64,000 nucleotides of DNA. Origin: Foliamicus sp963666765 (GTDB lineage: Bacteria; Pseudomonadota; Gammaproteobacteria; Steroidobacterales; Foliamicaceae). The notes beneath the pieces are model-generated. The model ran no database searches. It worked only from the letters and a program-made list of their open reading frames with translations, and was not told the DNA's origin. This document shows positions 16,957 through 25,035 of the stretch, piece by piece. The first letter of the stretch is position 1, and each line of letters begins with the position of its first letter. Where the stretch lies: assembly GCA_963666765.1 (NCBI GenBank), contig OY762933.1, positions 248,001 through 312,000 of the forward strand, written 5' to 3'. A program made the translations under genes and the position numbers.

Positions 16957-18333
16957 ATGACGATGACAAGAACAATTGCCGGCTCGATGCTGGGCCTGCT
17001 GCTTGCGGTACCCCTGCAGGCGCAGGACGCCCTGACGCTGGACGAGTTGCTGCGCCTGGTGGAGCAGGGCGCGGTACGCGATAACGAGGAAATGCGCACC
17101 CGCGAGGAGCAGTTCCGCCAGGCTCGTGGAGAGCAGCAACGACTGCTGGACGAGGCGAATGCCGAAAAGACCGCGGAGGAGCGCCGCAGTCAGCGCCTCG
17201 AGAACGCCTACGGCGAGAACGAGCGCCGCATCGCGGCGCTGAAGCAGACCCGCGACGAACGGCTTGGCGCACTGAAGGAACTGTTCGGCGTAACCCAGCA
17301 GGTCGCCGGCGATGCGCGATCCAAGTTCGAATCCTCGGTTACCAATGTGCAGTACCCGGAACGATCGGCATTCCTGACTTCGCTCGTGGAGAAGCTGGGA
17401 TCGGGAATCGAGTTGCCTTCCATTGACGAGATGGAGCAGCTGTGGTGGGAACTGCAGCGTGAAATGACCGAATCGGCGAAAGTCGTCCGCTTCAATACCG
17501 ATGTCATCTCGCTGGGCGGCGAACGCGAGCCGACCGAAGTGGTGCGGGTCGGCCTGTTCAATATCGTGACGGACGGCAAGTACCTGACTTATCGCCAGGA
17601 AACCGGCAACGTGACCGAGCTGGGCCGCCAGCCGGAGGCCGGCCGCTTTACCGGCAGCACGGAAGACCTTCTTGGCGCGGATTCCGGTGATGTGGTGCGG
17701 TTCGGACTGGACCCGACATTGGGCGGCGTGCTCAACTCCCTGGTCGGCCGCCCGAACCTGGTGGAGCGTATACAGCAGGGCGCCCTGGTGGGTTATCTCA
17801 TTATTGCCCTGGGCATTATCGGACTTCTGATTTCACTGGAACGCCTGGTGAATCTGTCGCTGGCCAGCCGCAAGGTAACGGCGCAGCTTCGAAGCTCCAC
17901 GCCCTCCGACGACAACGCGCTCGGCCGGGTGCTCGCAGTCTATCGGGACAACAAGGACGTCGACACGGAAACGCTGGAACTCAAGCTGGGCGAGGCCATC
18001 TTCAAGGAAACGCCCAAGCTGAACCGGGCCTTGCTGTTCATACAGATCATCTCCGTGGTGGCGCCGCTGATGGGACTGCTGGGCACCGTCACCGGAATGA
18101 TCAAGACCTTCCAGGCGATCACGCTGTACGGCACCGGCGATCCCAAACTGATGGCGGGCGGTATTTCGCAGGCCCTGGTGACTACAGTGCTGGGCCTGAG
18201 TGTCGCCATACCCATGGTGCTGCTGCATACCGTGGTGAGCGGGCGCAGCCGCCGCATCGTGCAGATCCTGCAGGAACAGAGCACCGGCATCGTGGCCGAG
18301 CATTCGGAAGCACAGCACAAGGCGCCGGCCTGA
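16957..18333 (+). CDS. TtpC-like MotA/TolQ/ExbB proton channel protein with periplasmic domain
   Basis: The product is 458 aa, twice the size of classical ExbB. A signal peptide (ending LQAQ, about residue 23) is followed by a helical periplasmic region with coiled coil (about 28-95). The ExbB core then has membrane segments near 268-290, 350-370 and 395-415, with the conserved VAPLMGLLGTVTGMI block and an ALVTTVLGLSVAIP segment. This architecture matches TtpC of the Vibrio TonB2 system, where it is required in addition to ExbB2. The start directly follows the DUF3450 stop. Confidence 0.88.
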   Translation: MTMTRTIAGSMLGLLLAVPLQAQDALTLDELLRLVEQGAVRDNEEMRTREEQFRQARGEQQRLLDEANAEKTAEERRSQRLENAYGENERRIAALKQTRDERLGALKELFGVTQQVAGDARSKFESSVTNVQYPERSAFLTSLVEKLGSGIELPSIDEMEQLWWELQREMTESAKVVRFNTDVISLGGEREPTEVVRVGLFNIVTDGKYLTYRQETGNVTELGRQPEAGRFTGSTEDLLGADSGDVVRFGLDPTLGGVLNSLVGRPNLVERIQQGALVGYLIIALGIIGLLISLERLVNLSLASRKVTAQLRSSTPSDDNALGRVLAVYRDNKDVDTETLELKLGEAIFKETPKLNRALLFIQIISVVAPLMGLLGTVTGMIKTFQAITLYGTGDPKLMAGGISQALVTTVLGLSVAIPMVLLHTVVSGRSRRIVQILQEQSTGIVAEHSEAQHKAPA

Positions 18334-18375
18334 CGCCGCGGAGTCGGAGGATTTGACTGACCGGATTCGTTGACC

Positions 18376-18906
18376 ATGTTTAGCTGGTTCTACGACGCTT
18401 TCGAGGCGATCCGCGATTTCATGGAACTGGGCGGAGATGTCCTGTTCCTGATAGCGCTGACCATCTTCCTGATGTGGATGCTGGTCTTCGAGCGGCTGGT
18501 GTTCTACCAGGTGGAGCTGAAGAACCGCCGCAACGCCATCTACGCTGAATGGGAAGCGCGTAACGAACGCCAGTCCTGGGAGGCCCACCAGATCCGCGAT
18601 CGAATGATCTCGGAATTCAAGATGGCCGTGAGTCGCTCGCTGCCGATCGTGCAGACGCTGGTGGCGCTTTGTCCGCTGTTGGGGCTGTTGGGCACCGTAA
18701 CCGGAATGATCGAAGTGTTCGACGTCATGGCGATTGCCGGCAGCGGCAACCCGCGTTCCATGGCGTCCGGCGTATCCAAGGCAACAATCCCCACCATGGC
18801 GGGCATGGTGGGCGCCCTTTCGGGAGTTTTCTGGACCACCTACCTCACTCGGCGCGCCGACCGCGAGGTGGAGGACCTGGAAGAGCACCTGACAATGGAT
18901 CACTGA
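18376..18906 (+). CDS. exbB2: ExbB-type proton channel subunit
   Basis: This 176 aa inner-membrane protein carries the short MotA/TolQ/ExbB fold: an N-terminal membrane segment (FLIALTIFLMWMLVF, near 25-40), the LCPLLGLLGTVTGMIEVF block near 95-112 and a last segment GMVGALSGVFWTTYL near 140. It forms the motor with ExbD2 and drives TonB2. A TTG six bases upstream is an alternative start; neither has a strong ribosome site, and GGAGG at 18346-18350 is too distant. Confidence 0.9.
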   Translation: MFSWFYDAFEAIRDFMELGGDVLFLIALTIFLMWMLVFERLVFYQVELKNRRNAIYAEWEARNERQSWEAHQIRDRMISEFKMAVSRSLPIVQTLVALCPLLGLLGTVTGMIEVFDVMAIAGSGNPRSMASGVSKATIPTMAGMVGALSGVFWTTYLTRRADREVEDLEEHLTMDH

Positions 18907-18947
18907 GACCTGGTCCGCACGCAAGGGGTTAACTGGAGTAAGCACTA

Positions 18948-19358
18948 ATGCGCAGATCCATCATTCAGGCCGCCGGCGAAGAAGCCAAGGCCGAGATCAA
19001 CCTCACGCCCATGCTGGACGTGGTGTTCATCATGCTGATCTTCTTCATCGTCACGGCTTCCTTCATCAAGGAGGCCGGCATCGACGTGAACCGGCCGGAT
19101 GCGCCTACCGCCGTGCGGCAGGAGAAGGCCAACATCCTGGTGGCCATCAGCGCGTCGAATGAAATCTGGATCGACAGGCGCCGAATCGATCCCAGAGCGG
19201 TGCGGGCCAACATAGAACGCCTGCACGCGGAGAACCCGGAGGGTTCGGTTATTATTCAGGCAGACAAGCGGGCGTACACGGAAACCCTGGTCGGCGTAAT
19301 GGATTCCGCCCGTCAGGCCGGTGTCTTCAACGTGTCGATTGCGGCCAGTGAGGATTGA
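18948..19358 (+). CDS. exbD2: ExbD/TolR biopolymer transport protein
   Basis: This 136 aa protein has one transmembrane helix (about 20-42) in which Asp24 of LTPMLDVVFIML is the proton-carrying residue by family knowledge. The periplasmic domain ends with VIIQADKRAYTETLVGVMDSARQAG, a typical ExbD dimerisation segment. GGAG lies upstream of the ATG. It works with the two ExbB-type channels before it and TonB after it. Confidence 0.93.
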   Translation: MRRSIIQAAGEEAKAEINLTPMLDVVFIMLIFFIVTASFIKEAGIDVNRPDAPTAVRQEKANILVAISASNEIWIDRRRIDPRAVRANIERLHAENPEGSVIIQADKRAYTETLVGVMDSARQAGVFNVSIAASED

Positions 19359-19360
19359 TG

Positions 19361-19429
19361 CGATTCGCGTCAAACGATTCGCGTCAAACGATTCGCGTCA
19401 GACGGTTCGCGCCACCGGTTCGCGTCAGA
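19361..19429. repeat. tandem repeat, five units of 13-14 bp
   Basis: Units read CGATTCGCGTCAAA (19361 and 19375), CGATTCGCGTCAGA (19389), CGGTTCGCGCCAC (19403) and CGGTTCGCGTCAGA (19416). They fill the exbD2-tonB2 spacer inside the operon. They have no spacer sequences, so this is not CRISPR; slippage or an RNA-level element within the transcript are both possible. Confidence 0.85.
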
Positions 19430-19470
19430 CGTAGACCCCGCTATCCGCGAGCAGCAGTGGAGATGGCTAT

Positions 19471-20103
19471 ATGACAGACCAGAAACAAGTCAAACGTAGA
19501 GTCGGGCGGTATTTCGTGGCCCTCGCCATCGGAAGTTTCGCCGCGCTGTCCCTGCTATGGGTCATGCAGTTCCTGATCGCCACCGGCCAGGCGGCGATTA
19601 CCGAGGCGCTCGATGCGCGATTCGTCGATTTCGTACGCGTGAAGAGAGAGGAAGTCACCGAGATCAAGGAAGACAAGCCCGAGCGGCCGCCCGAAGTGGA
19701 TGAACAGCCCCCCGACCTTCCGCAGCAGGACATGGACAATTCGGACTTCGATTCGTCGGTGGCGGTTTCGGCGCCGAATCCGAACATGGATGTGGGCCTG
19801 GACAGCGAGTTGGGCGATTTCAGCCTGGCCGAGGGCGATTATCTGCCGATCGTGAAGGTGGCGCCCATGTATCCGCGCCGGGCGCAGTCGCGCGGCCTTG
19901 AAGGCTACTGCGATCTCCAGTTCACCGTTACGCCGCTGGGCACCACGGCGGATGTGAGCGTTATCGAGTGCACGAGTTCCCTGTTCGAACGCGCGTCCGT
20001 GCAGGCTTTGCTCAAATTCAAGTACAAGCCGCGCGTGGTGAACGGCACGGCTATCGCCGTTCCCGGGCTGCGGCACAGGATAACCTTCCAGATTGAAGAT
20101 TGA
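19471..20103 (+). CDS. tonB2: TonB energy transducer
   Basis: TonB (210 aa) links the ExbB/ExbD motor to outer-membrane receptors. An N-terminal cytoplasmic stretch is followed by a membrane anchor near 13-38. An acidic/proline linker (KPERPPEVDEQPPDLP, near 70-85) is short compared with E. coli TonB, as in TonB2 proteins. The C-terminal domain carries the family YP motif (MYPRRAQSRGLEGY near 131-144) and an FKYKPR end. A GGAG ribosome site precedes the start. Confidence 0.92.
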   Translation: MTDQKQVKRRVGRYFVALAIGSFAALSLLWVMQFLIATGQAAITEALDARFVDFVRVKREEVTEIKEDKPERPPEVDEQPPDLPQQDMDNSDFDSSVAVSAPNPNMDVGLDSELGDFSLAEGDYLPIVKVAPMYPRRAQSRGLEGYCDLQFTVTPLGTTADVSVIECTSSLFERASVQALLKFKYKPRVVNGTAIAVPGLRHRITFQIED

Positions 20104-20107
20104 CGCC

Positions 20108-21424
20108 GTGAGCGCGAGGTTCAACATGATCTTCGCGGGGCTTGTCGGCCTCGCGCTGCTTGCGCCGGCGGGATTCGCCCAGGCGCAGGAAGGAGAGCAG
20201 GAGGAGCAGAAGACGCGGCGCACGGAGGCCATGAGCGAGAGGGTGCACAGGCGTTTTTCCAAGGCGCAGGAGGCGCTGGAACTCGAGGACTACGCCACTG
20301 CGGAAGCAATGCTGCAGGAGATCACCGAACTTCGCGGCCTGACGCCCTATGAACGCGCCCAGACCAGCAATTTCTACGGCTTTATTCACATCGAAAAGGA
20401 AGACTTTCCCAGCGCGATCCGGTCCTTCCTCGGCGTAATCGAGATCGGCGGCCCCGGGGAAATCCCGGAAGGCCTGTATTACCAGACCATCAGAACGCTG
20501 TCGCAGCTCTACATGCAGGTGGAGAACTATCCGGAGGCCGTCAATTTTGCGCGCAGATGGATCGATTCCCAGGAGAGTCCGGTTCCCAAGGACTACATGC
20601 TTCTGGCCATGGCCTACTTCCAGATGGAGGATTGGCGCAATGCGCTGGACAACGTACAGCTTGCGATAGAAAGGGCCAGGCAGACGGGCGACGAGGTCGA
20701 GGAGAACTGGTGGCGCTATCTGCTGGCCGCGCACTGGGAGCTGGAGGAATTCAACGAGGCCCTGGAAGTCAGCAAGACACTGCTGACCAACTGGCCCAAG
20801 AAGCAGTACTGGATGCAGGTTCAGGGCCTTTATTCCATTGTGGAGGATGAGCCCAGGCAACTGGCCGCATTCTGGAGCTGCTACGAACAGGACCTCTTGG
20901 ACAGGAGCAACGAACTGGTGACCATGGCCCAGTTGTTCATGCTGGCGGAAGTCCCCTACAAGGCGGCGGTCGTAATGCAGAACGGGCTCGACAGCGGAGC
21001 CATCGAAGAGTCGGCCGTGAATTACCGTATCCTGGCGCAAGCCTGGCAGCTGGCGCGGGAGGACCGCAAGGCGCTTGAACCAATGCGCAAGGCGGCCGAG
21101 AGCGAGGAGGACATGGAGGACAAGGGAGATCTCTACATGCGGCTGGCGGAAACCTATAACGCCCTGAGCGATTACGACGACTGCGCTTCGGCGGCGCGCC
21201 AGGCCCTGCAGACAGGGGAACTGGATAGCGAGGGCAGGGCCTATATGCTGCTGGGACAGTGCCTGTTCGAACAGGAAAAGTTCGACGATGCGAGCGATGC
21301 CTTCTCACGCGCGGCGCGCGACAGCGATACGCGGAGAACGGCCACGCAGTGGCAGAACTACCTGAGGAGAGAGGTCAAGCGGCGTAGCGACCTCGAGGCC
21401 CGGCTGGCCCAGTACGGCGGCTGA
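20108..21424 (+). CDS. TPR protein of the TonB2 operon
   Basis: This 438 aa exported protein has a signal peptide ending near GFAQAQ, then tetratricopeptide-like helical pairs throughout (for example AQEALELEDYATAEAMLQEI, and FEQEKFDDASDAFSRAAR near the C-terminus). TPR proteins close TonB2 operons in several gammaproteobacteria and probably scaffold the complex in the periplasm. The GTG at 20108 keeps an Arg in the signal n-region; an ATG at 20126 has a better GAGG site but would lack it, so the start is uncertain by six codons. Confidence 0.85.
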   Translation: MSARFNMIFAGLVGLALLAPAGFAQAQEGEQEEQKTRRTEAMSERVHRRFSKAQEALELEDYATAEAMLQEITELRGLTPYERAQTSNFYGFIHIEKEDFPSAIRSFLGVIEIGGPGEIPEGLYYQTIRTLSQLYMQVENYPEAVNFARRWIDSQESPVPKDYMLLAMAYFQMEDWRNALDNVQLAIERARQTGDEVEENWWRYLLAAHWELEEFNEALEVSKTLLTNWPKKQYWMQVQGLYSIVEDEPRQLAAFWSCYEQDLLDRSNELVTMAQLFMLAEVPYKAAVVMQNGLDSGAIEESAVNYRILAQAWQLAREDRKALEPMRKAAESEEDMEDKGDLYMRLAETYNALSDYDDCASAARQALQTGELDSEGRAYMLLGQCLFEQEKFDDASDAFSRAARDSDTRRTATQWQNYLRREVKRRSDLEARLAQYGG

Positions 21425-21457
21425 CCCGCCACAAGCGTTTGAGGAAGGGGTATTTCA

Positions 21458-21778
21458 ATGCCCACGGTGCATTTCGTTGATTGCAAGGGGAATCCCCGTG
21501 ATATCGAGGTTCCGGAAGGCTGCACTCTCATGGAGATTGCCCTGGAGAACGATGTTGAAGGCATCGTGGCGGAATGCGGCGGTTGCTGCGCCTGTGCCAC
21601 CTGCCACAGCTATATCGACGAGGAGTGGGTCGACAAATTGCCTCCCATCGACGACATGGAAGACGCCATGCTGGATTGCGCCCTTGAGCGCAAGCCCAAC
21701 AGCCGGCTGACCTGCCAGATCCAGATGACGGCGGACCTGGCCGGCCTGAAGTTACGCGCGGCGGATAACGAAGCCTGA
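21458..21778 (+). CDS. adrenodoxin-type [2Fe-2S] ferredoxin
   Basis: This 106 aa soluble electron carrier has ligands in the canonical C-x5-C-x2-C...C pattern: Cys40, Cys46, Cys49 and Cys86 (LTCQI). The extra Cys43 and Cys44 are between ligands. The acidic EEWVDKLPPIDDMEDAML helix is the partner-binding surface in the adrenodoxin/putidaredoxin group, which serves P450s or Rieske oxygenases. AGGAAGGGG precedes the ATG. No reductase or P450 is adjacent, so the partner is unknown. Confidence 0.92.
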   Translation: MPTVHFVDCKGNPRDIEVPEGCTLMEIALENDVEGIVAECGGCCACATCHSYIDEEWVDKLPPIDDMEDAMLDCALERKPNSRLTCQIQMTADLAGLKLRAADNEA

Positions 21779-21781
21779 GCC

Positions 21782-21817
21782 GGGAGCGAGTCCGGAAAGG
21801 AGGGCGTCTCGCCCTCC
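21782..21817. repeat. REP-like palindrome, possible bidirectional terminator
   Basis: A GGGAGCGA lead is followed by a perfect 8-bp stem GGAGGGCG / CGCCCTCC (21799-21806, 21810-21817) around a TCT loop. It lies between the convergent ferredoxin and small-protein genes. The GGGAGCGA...GGCGTCTCGCC design recurs at 23358-23441, so it is a repeat family rather than a lone terminator. There is no U tract. Confidence 0.6.
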
Positions 21818-21824
21818 ACCCTCT

Positions 21825-22193
21825 TTAGAGTTTGCCTTCCTCGAACTGGCTGTGCACTTCCGCGACCGGAGGCATTGCGGCCACCGGGGTTGTTTCTTCG
21901 TATTCGTTTTGCACCACGCGCATGACGCGTTCCACGTAGCGGCGGCGTGCGTTCTCCCTTTCCGCTTCCGCCTCCTCGTCCGGCTGAAAGCCGTCGATGT
22001 CCTCCTGCCTGAAGAGGCCGCCTTTCTCGATCAGCCGCTCCACGCTGTCCAGGCGGTCGCGCAGCACCGACACCTCTCCGACCAGGGTCATGAGGATACC
22101 CAGCAGCCGGTCGACTGCAGGATCGGAGAAGTAGCGCGGGCGCTTCCCCTTGGCGGTGCGGCGCAGGTGGGGTGCGTCCTCGCCCGAACTCAT
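21825..22193 (-). CDS. small helical partner protein of methyltransferase, module A
   Basis: This 122 aa protein is predicted mostly helical, with an apparent coiled coil around DRLLGILMTLVGEVSVLRDR and ERLIEKGGLF. I do not recognise the family. It aligns by eye with the products of 47275-47607 and 51487-51777: each has an (E/V)-L/V-xVLxDR-type helix, a VERLIEKGGL-like helix, an (E/D)(E/D)I(E/D) turn and a charged C-terminal helix. All three sit beside a methyltransferase. The ATG overlaps the methyltransferase stop (ATGA), so the two are probably translated together. The likely role is a subunit or regulator. Confidence 0.75.
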   Translation of the reverse strand: MSSGEDAPHLRRTAKGKRPRYFSDPAVDRLLGILMTLVGEVSVLRDRLDSVERLIEKGGLFRQEDIDGFQPDEEAEAERENARRRYVERVMRVVQNEYEETTPVAAMPPVAEVHSQFEEGKL

Positions 22194-23320
22194 GCCCGGG
22201 TCCCGGCCAGCACCTTGAAGCTCATCTCCTCCTTGGAGTAATTCCGCTGCGAGATATCCAGCTCGGGCTTCATCAGTTGCAGTCCTACCTCATCGGCAGG
22301 CCAGCCGGCTTTGCGCGCCTCGGCGACGAGATCGATGTCGGTCATGCAGCGGGCGAAGGACTCGTTGTTGTTGTAGCTCTCCCAGTCGTGCATGAACTGA
22401 TCGAAGAGGGTGTCGCCGCGCGGGATGTCGAAATGCAACATGCGCCCGCCGCTGCTCAGAAGCCGCCGCGTTTCGGCGAAGATCCGCGGGAGGGCCTTCT
22501 TGGACGTTTCGTGCAGCATGATGTGCGAGACGATCAGGTCGAAACTGCCATCGTCGTAATCCGTGCATTCTGCATTCTGCTGGCTGAAGTGAACGGCCAC
22601 ACCCAGCGACTCGGCCCTGACGTGACCGTAGCGCAACATCGGCGCGCCCACATCGATGGCGTGCAGCTCCGCCTCCGGAAACGCCCTGCCCCAGGGCAGC
22701 GTGCTATTGCCCGCCCCGCAGCCCATGTCGAGGATCCGGCGCGGCTTGAAATCCGGCCAGATGCCGCGCATGCCTTCGCACAGCATGCGGCCCAGGAAAT
22801 CCGCCTCCGGCCCCCAGCCTCCCGCCATGTACATCTGCAAGCCGGTCTCGTAGAGGGCGCCGGCCGTGATGTCGTCGGGGACCTGGTCGGTGTGATAACC
22901 GCCGGGCTGAATGTGAATGTCGTGCACCGAGTGATAGCGTGGAATCTCAAGGTCGGGATTCAGCGTCAGGCTGCCGCCGGCATCGCCGTTGGTGGCGCGG
23001 TAGCGTTCGATCATTTCGGGAAGCTGCCGTTCGACCGTATCCACCGTGGCGTCCCACATCATCTCCTGGCTGCGCCGTGTCATCGCGCTCCACATCTGGT
23101 AGTACGGTTCGTGGTTCATCTTCTTGCGAATTTCGTCGCGATGCTGCGGCGGCCGCCCCGTCTCCTTTTCGATAGCCGGCTTGATCTTCTCTTCGTAGAG
23201 CGAGAAGTTGCCGGGCATGATGGCGCCGGACAGATGGGCCCGGAAAGCACGGACGAAGTCCATGCGAGAGGCTTCGTCGTGATTGGCGTCAGGTGTCAGG
23301 GCGTGAACGTTTCGAAACAT
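22190..23320 (-). CDS. SAM-dependent methyltransferase with long N-terminal region, module A
   Basis: This 376 aa protein has a class I SAM domain in its second half (motif I ILDMGCGAGNST near 193-204, acidic DVGAPMLRYGH near 221, LIVSHIMLHET near 261). The first 150 residues are helical and not a standard domain; they hold W77...RSQ...W89 and a DIHIQPGGY motif at 134-142. Both recur in the methyltransferase at 47650 and, more weakly, at 51774. AGGAGG precedes the ATG. Substrate unknown; the shared N-terminal region probably defines it. The next gene encodes the small partner protein. Confidence 0.85.
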   Translation of the reverse strand: MFRNVHALTPDANHDEASRMDFVRAFRAHLSGAIMPGNFSLYEEKIKPAIEKETGRPPQHRDEIRKKMNHEPYYQMWSAMTRRSQEMMWDATVDTVERQLPEMIERYRATNGDAGGSLTLNPDLEIPRYHSVHDIHIQPGGYHTDQVPDDITAGALYETGLQMYMAGGWGPEADFLGRMLCEGMRGIWPDFKPRRILDMGCGAGNSTLPWGRAFPEAELHAIDVGAPMLRYGHVRAESLGVAVHFSQQNAECTDYDDGSFDLIVSHIMLHETSKKALPRIFAETRRLLSSGGRMLHFDIPRGDTLFDQFMHDWESYNNNESFARCMTDIDLVAEARKAGWPADEVGLQLMKPELDISQRNYSKEEMSFKVLAGTRA

Positions 23321-23357
23321 TTCTTTTGCCTCCTGTAAGCGTCAACTGTCGTCTGCG

Positions 23358-23441
23358 CCTGGGAGCGAAGGCGTCTCGCCTTCGTGGAGGGCGGGACCGC
23401 TGTGAGGGCAATGCTGTGGAGGGCATGCCCCCGCTCCCAGG
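23358..23441. repeat. 84-bp compound palindrome (REP/MITE-like)
   Basis: An outer perfect inverted repeat CCTGGGAGCG (23358-23367) / CGCTCCCAGG (23432-23441) encloses two inner hairpins: CGAAGGCG-TCT-CGCCTTCG (23366-23384) and GGGCATGCCC (23421-23430). It lies between the methyltransferase and VOC genes. The first half matches the element at 21782 and the second half resembles 44629-44651, which suggests a dispersed repeat family. Confidence 0.7.
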
Positions 23442-23478
23442 ACGGCTTGAATGAGAATAGCACGAGATCGCGGAGGAC

Positions 23479-24342
23479 TTAAGCAGGCGCGATGAGCTCC
23501 ACCCACTCTCCGACAGGACCGCGCCACATGCCGGCTTCGCGACCGAAATAGGGTGCGCCCTGCTGACCTGCCAGCCTGTGTTCTCCCAGCGAATCGGAAA
23601 CAAAACTCACCATGCTGATCGACGGCGGCAGCCAGCCGTCGCGAACAGGGCGCGGCTCGGCGTTCTCCGGCATGGAGTCGAGTTCGATCAGGTTGCTTCC
23701 GGAAAGGCTCATCGTGCTCAGCATGAAGCGGTGATCGTAGGGCAGCCCGTAAACTTGCCCCATGACCGTGATCCGCACCGGCCGGGGTTCGCCGTAGGTC
23801 AGTCCGAAGCGCTCGCCCCAGGCGTCGCCCAGCATTTCCACCGAGGGCCCGCCGAGGATCACGATGAAGGTGCGGTCGACGAAATCCACGGCCTCGGGCA
23901 CGTCGAATTCCGTTCTGCGCTTGAACATGGTGAGGTAAAGGAATTCCTTTGCGGGACCCTGGACCTGCATGGCGCGGATGGCGTCGGTGATGGACAGGTC
24001 GGCGGGCGGCCCCAGGATGTGAAAGGGAGTGCCCAGGAGTTGCTTTTCCAGTGCGTCGGTGTCCTGGACCATCAGTTCGGCGGCGTTCCACCCCCAGCAG
24101 CGATAGGCGGCGTAGTCCTCCATTGCCGGTTGCTCCACGAACCGGAAATGAAAGCCGGTCGTGGTGGCCGGCGCCATGAGCAGGAACTGCGCGCCTTCGA
24201 CCGCCTCGGCGCCCCAGAACTTCGCCAGTTCCCCCGGGACCCGGCCTCCGCCGGTCGCGCGGTAGCCCAATAGTTCGTAGGCTTCTTCCATCGCGCCCAG
24301 GTCGGGCGCGGCAATCGTTACGCAGGAGATTGGGCCGATCAT
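23479..24342 (-). CDS. VOC (glyoxalase/dioxygenase fold) family protein
   Basis: This 287 aa product looks like two tandem VOC modules: one starts ISCVTIAAPDLGAMEEAYELLGY at residue 5, the second near 155 (TFIVILGGPSVEMLGDAWGERFGL). VOC proteins are metal-dependent lyases, isomerases, epimerases or dioxygenases. His and Glu ligands cannot be assigned with confidence from sequence alone. It overlaps the upstream amidohydrolase gene (ATGA), so it probably works in the same pathway, acting on a product or substrate of that enzyme. Confidence 0.75.
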   Translation of the reverse strand: MIGPISCVTIAAPDLGAMEEAYELLGYRATGGGRVPGELAKFWGAEAVEGAQFLLMAPATTTGFHFRFVEQPAMEDYAAYRCWGWNAAELMVQDTDALEKQLLGTPFHILGPPADLSITDAIRAMQVQGPAKEFLYLTMFKRRTEFDVPEAVDFVDRTFIVILGGPSVEMLGDAWGERFGLTYGEPRPVRITVMGQVYGLPYDHRFMLSTMSLSGSNLIELDSMPENAEPRPVRDGWLPPSISMVSFVSDSLGEHRLAGQQGAPYFGREAGMWRGPVGEWVELIAPA

Positions 24343-25004
24343 AGTGAATCCAGGTATTGGCGGGCCTGGTCGATGCCGATGACCTCGCCGAATTTCTTGC
24401 TGATGTCGAACAGGTTCGCCTCGTGCGGCCGGTCGTCGCGGTCACCGGTGGCCTCGCGAACCACGATCGGGATGTAGCCGTGCTGCAGCGCATCCACGGC
24501 CGAGGCGCGCACGCAGCCGCTGGTGGTCAGCCCGCAGATGAGCAGCGTATCGACGCCCAGCGAGGACAGTGTGGCCGCGAGGTGGGTGCCGAAGAACGCG
24601 CTGGGGTATTTCTTCACGATCACCACTTCGCCCTCGGCAGGCTCCAGGCCTTCGCCGAAGGCGCAATACGGCGACCCCTTGACCAGGTTGGCCAGGGCAG
24701 GCACCTTGCGGTAGAACACGCCGCCCTCCGTGCCGGCGGCGTCATATTCCACGCAGGTATGAAAAACGGGTATGCCCGCCTTGCGGCATTCGCCCAGCAG
24801 GTTTACCGCCTGGGCAAGTTCTTCCTCCACGCCCGCGTAGAGCGAGCACTCGGGGTCCAGGTAGGCGCGAACGAAGTCGATGATAAGCAGCGCGGGCCTT
24901 TGTCCCGGCTTGAGTGAGCCGCCGAATCCGGCCTGGCTGTAGTCCTGGTTTAGGGTCTGTTCACACAATGCGCTGCTCCTCTGTTGATTCTGTCCCGGCG
25001 CCAA
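24339..25004 (-). CDS. isochorismatase-family cysteine hydrolase, N-carbamoylsarcosine amidase-like
   Basis: The 221 aa product has the catalytic triad of the family: Asp43 (LIIDFVRAYLDP), Lys at 131/132 (IVKKYPSAFFG) and Cys164 (GLTTSGCVRAS). The LYAGVE and KKYPSAFFGT segments are those of N-carbamoylsarcosine amidase and maleamate amidase rather than nicotinamidase. The former would release ammonia and CO2 from N-carbamoylsarcosine, giving sarcosine. HyuA/HyuB at 27317-31269 and sarcosine oxidase at 1087-6017 make this reading attractive, but maleamate amidase is not excluded. Confidence 0.75.
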   Translation of the reverse strand: MAPGQNQQRSSALCEQTLNQDYSQAGFGGSLKPGQRPALLIIDFVRAYLDPECSLYAGVEEELAQAVNLLGECRKAGIPVFHTCVEYDAAGTEGGVFYRKVPALANLVKGSPYCAFGEGLEPAEGEVVIVKKYPSAFFGTHLAATLSSLGVDTLLICGLTTSGCVRASAVDALQHGYIPIVVREATGDRDDRPHEANLFDISKKFGEVIGIDQARQYLDSL

Positions 25005-25035
25005 TCAAGGCGCGGGGTTGGTTCCACCATGATCG

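Noticed and set aside
19361..19429. CRISPR-like array
   Set aside because: The units are only 13-14 bp and directly adjacent, with no spacers and no cas genes.
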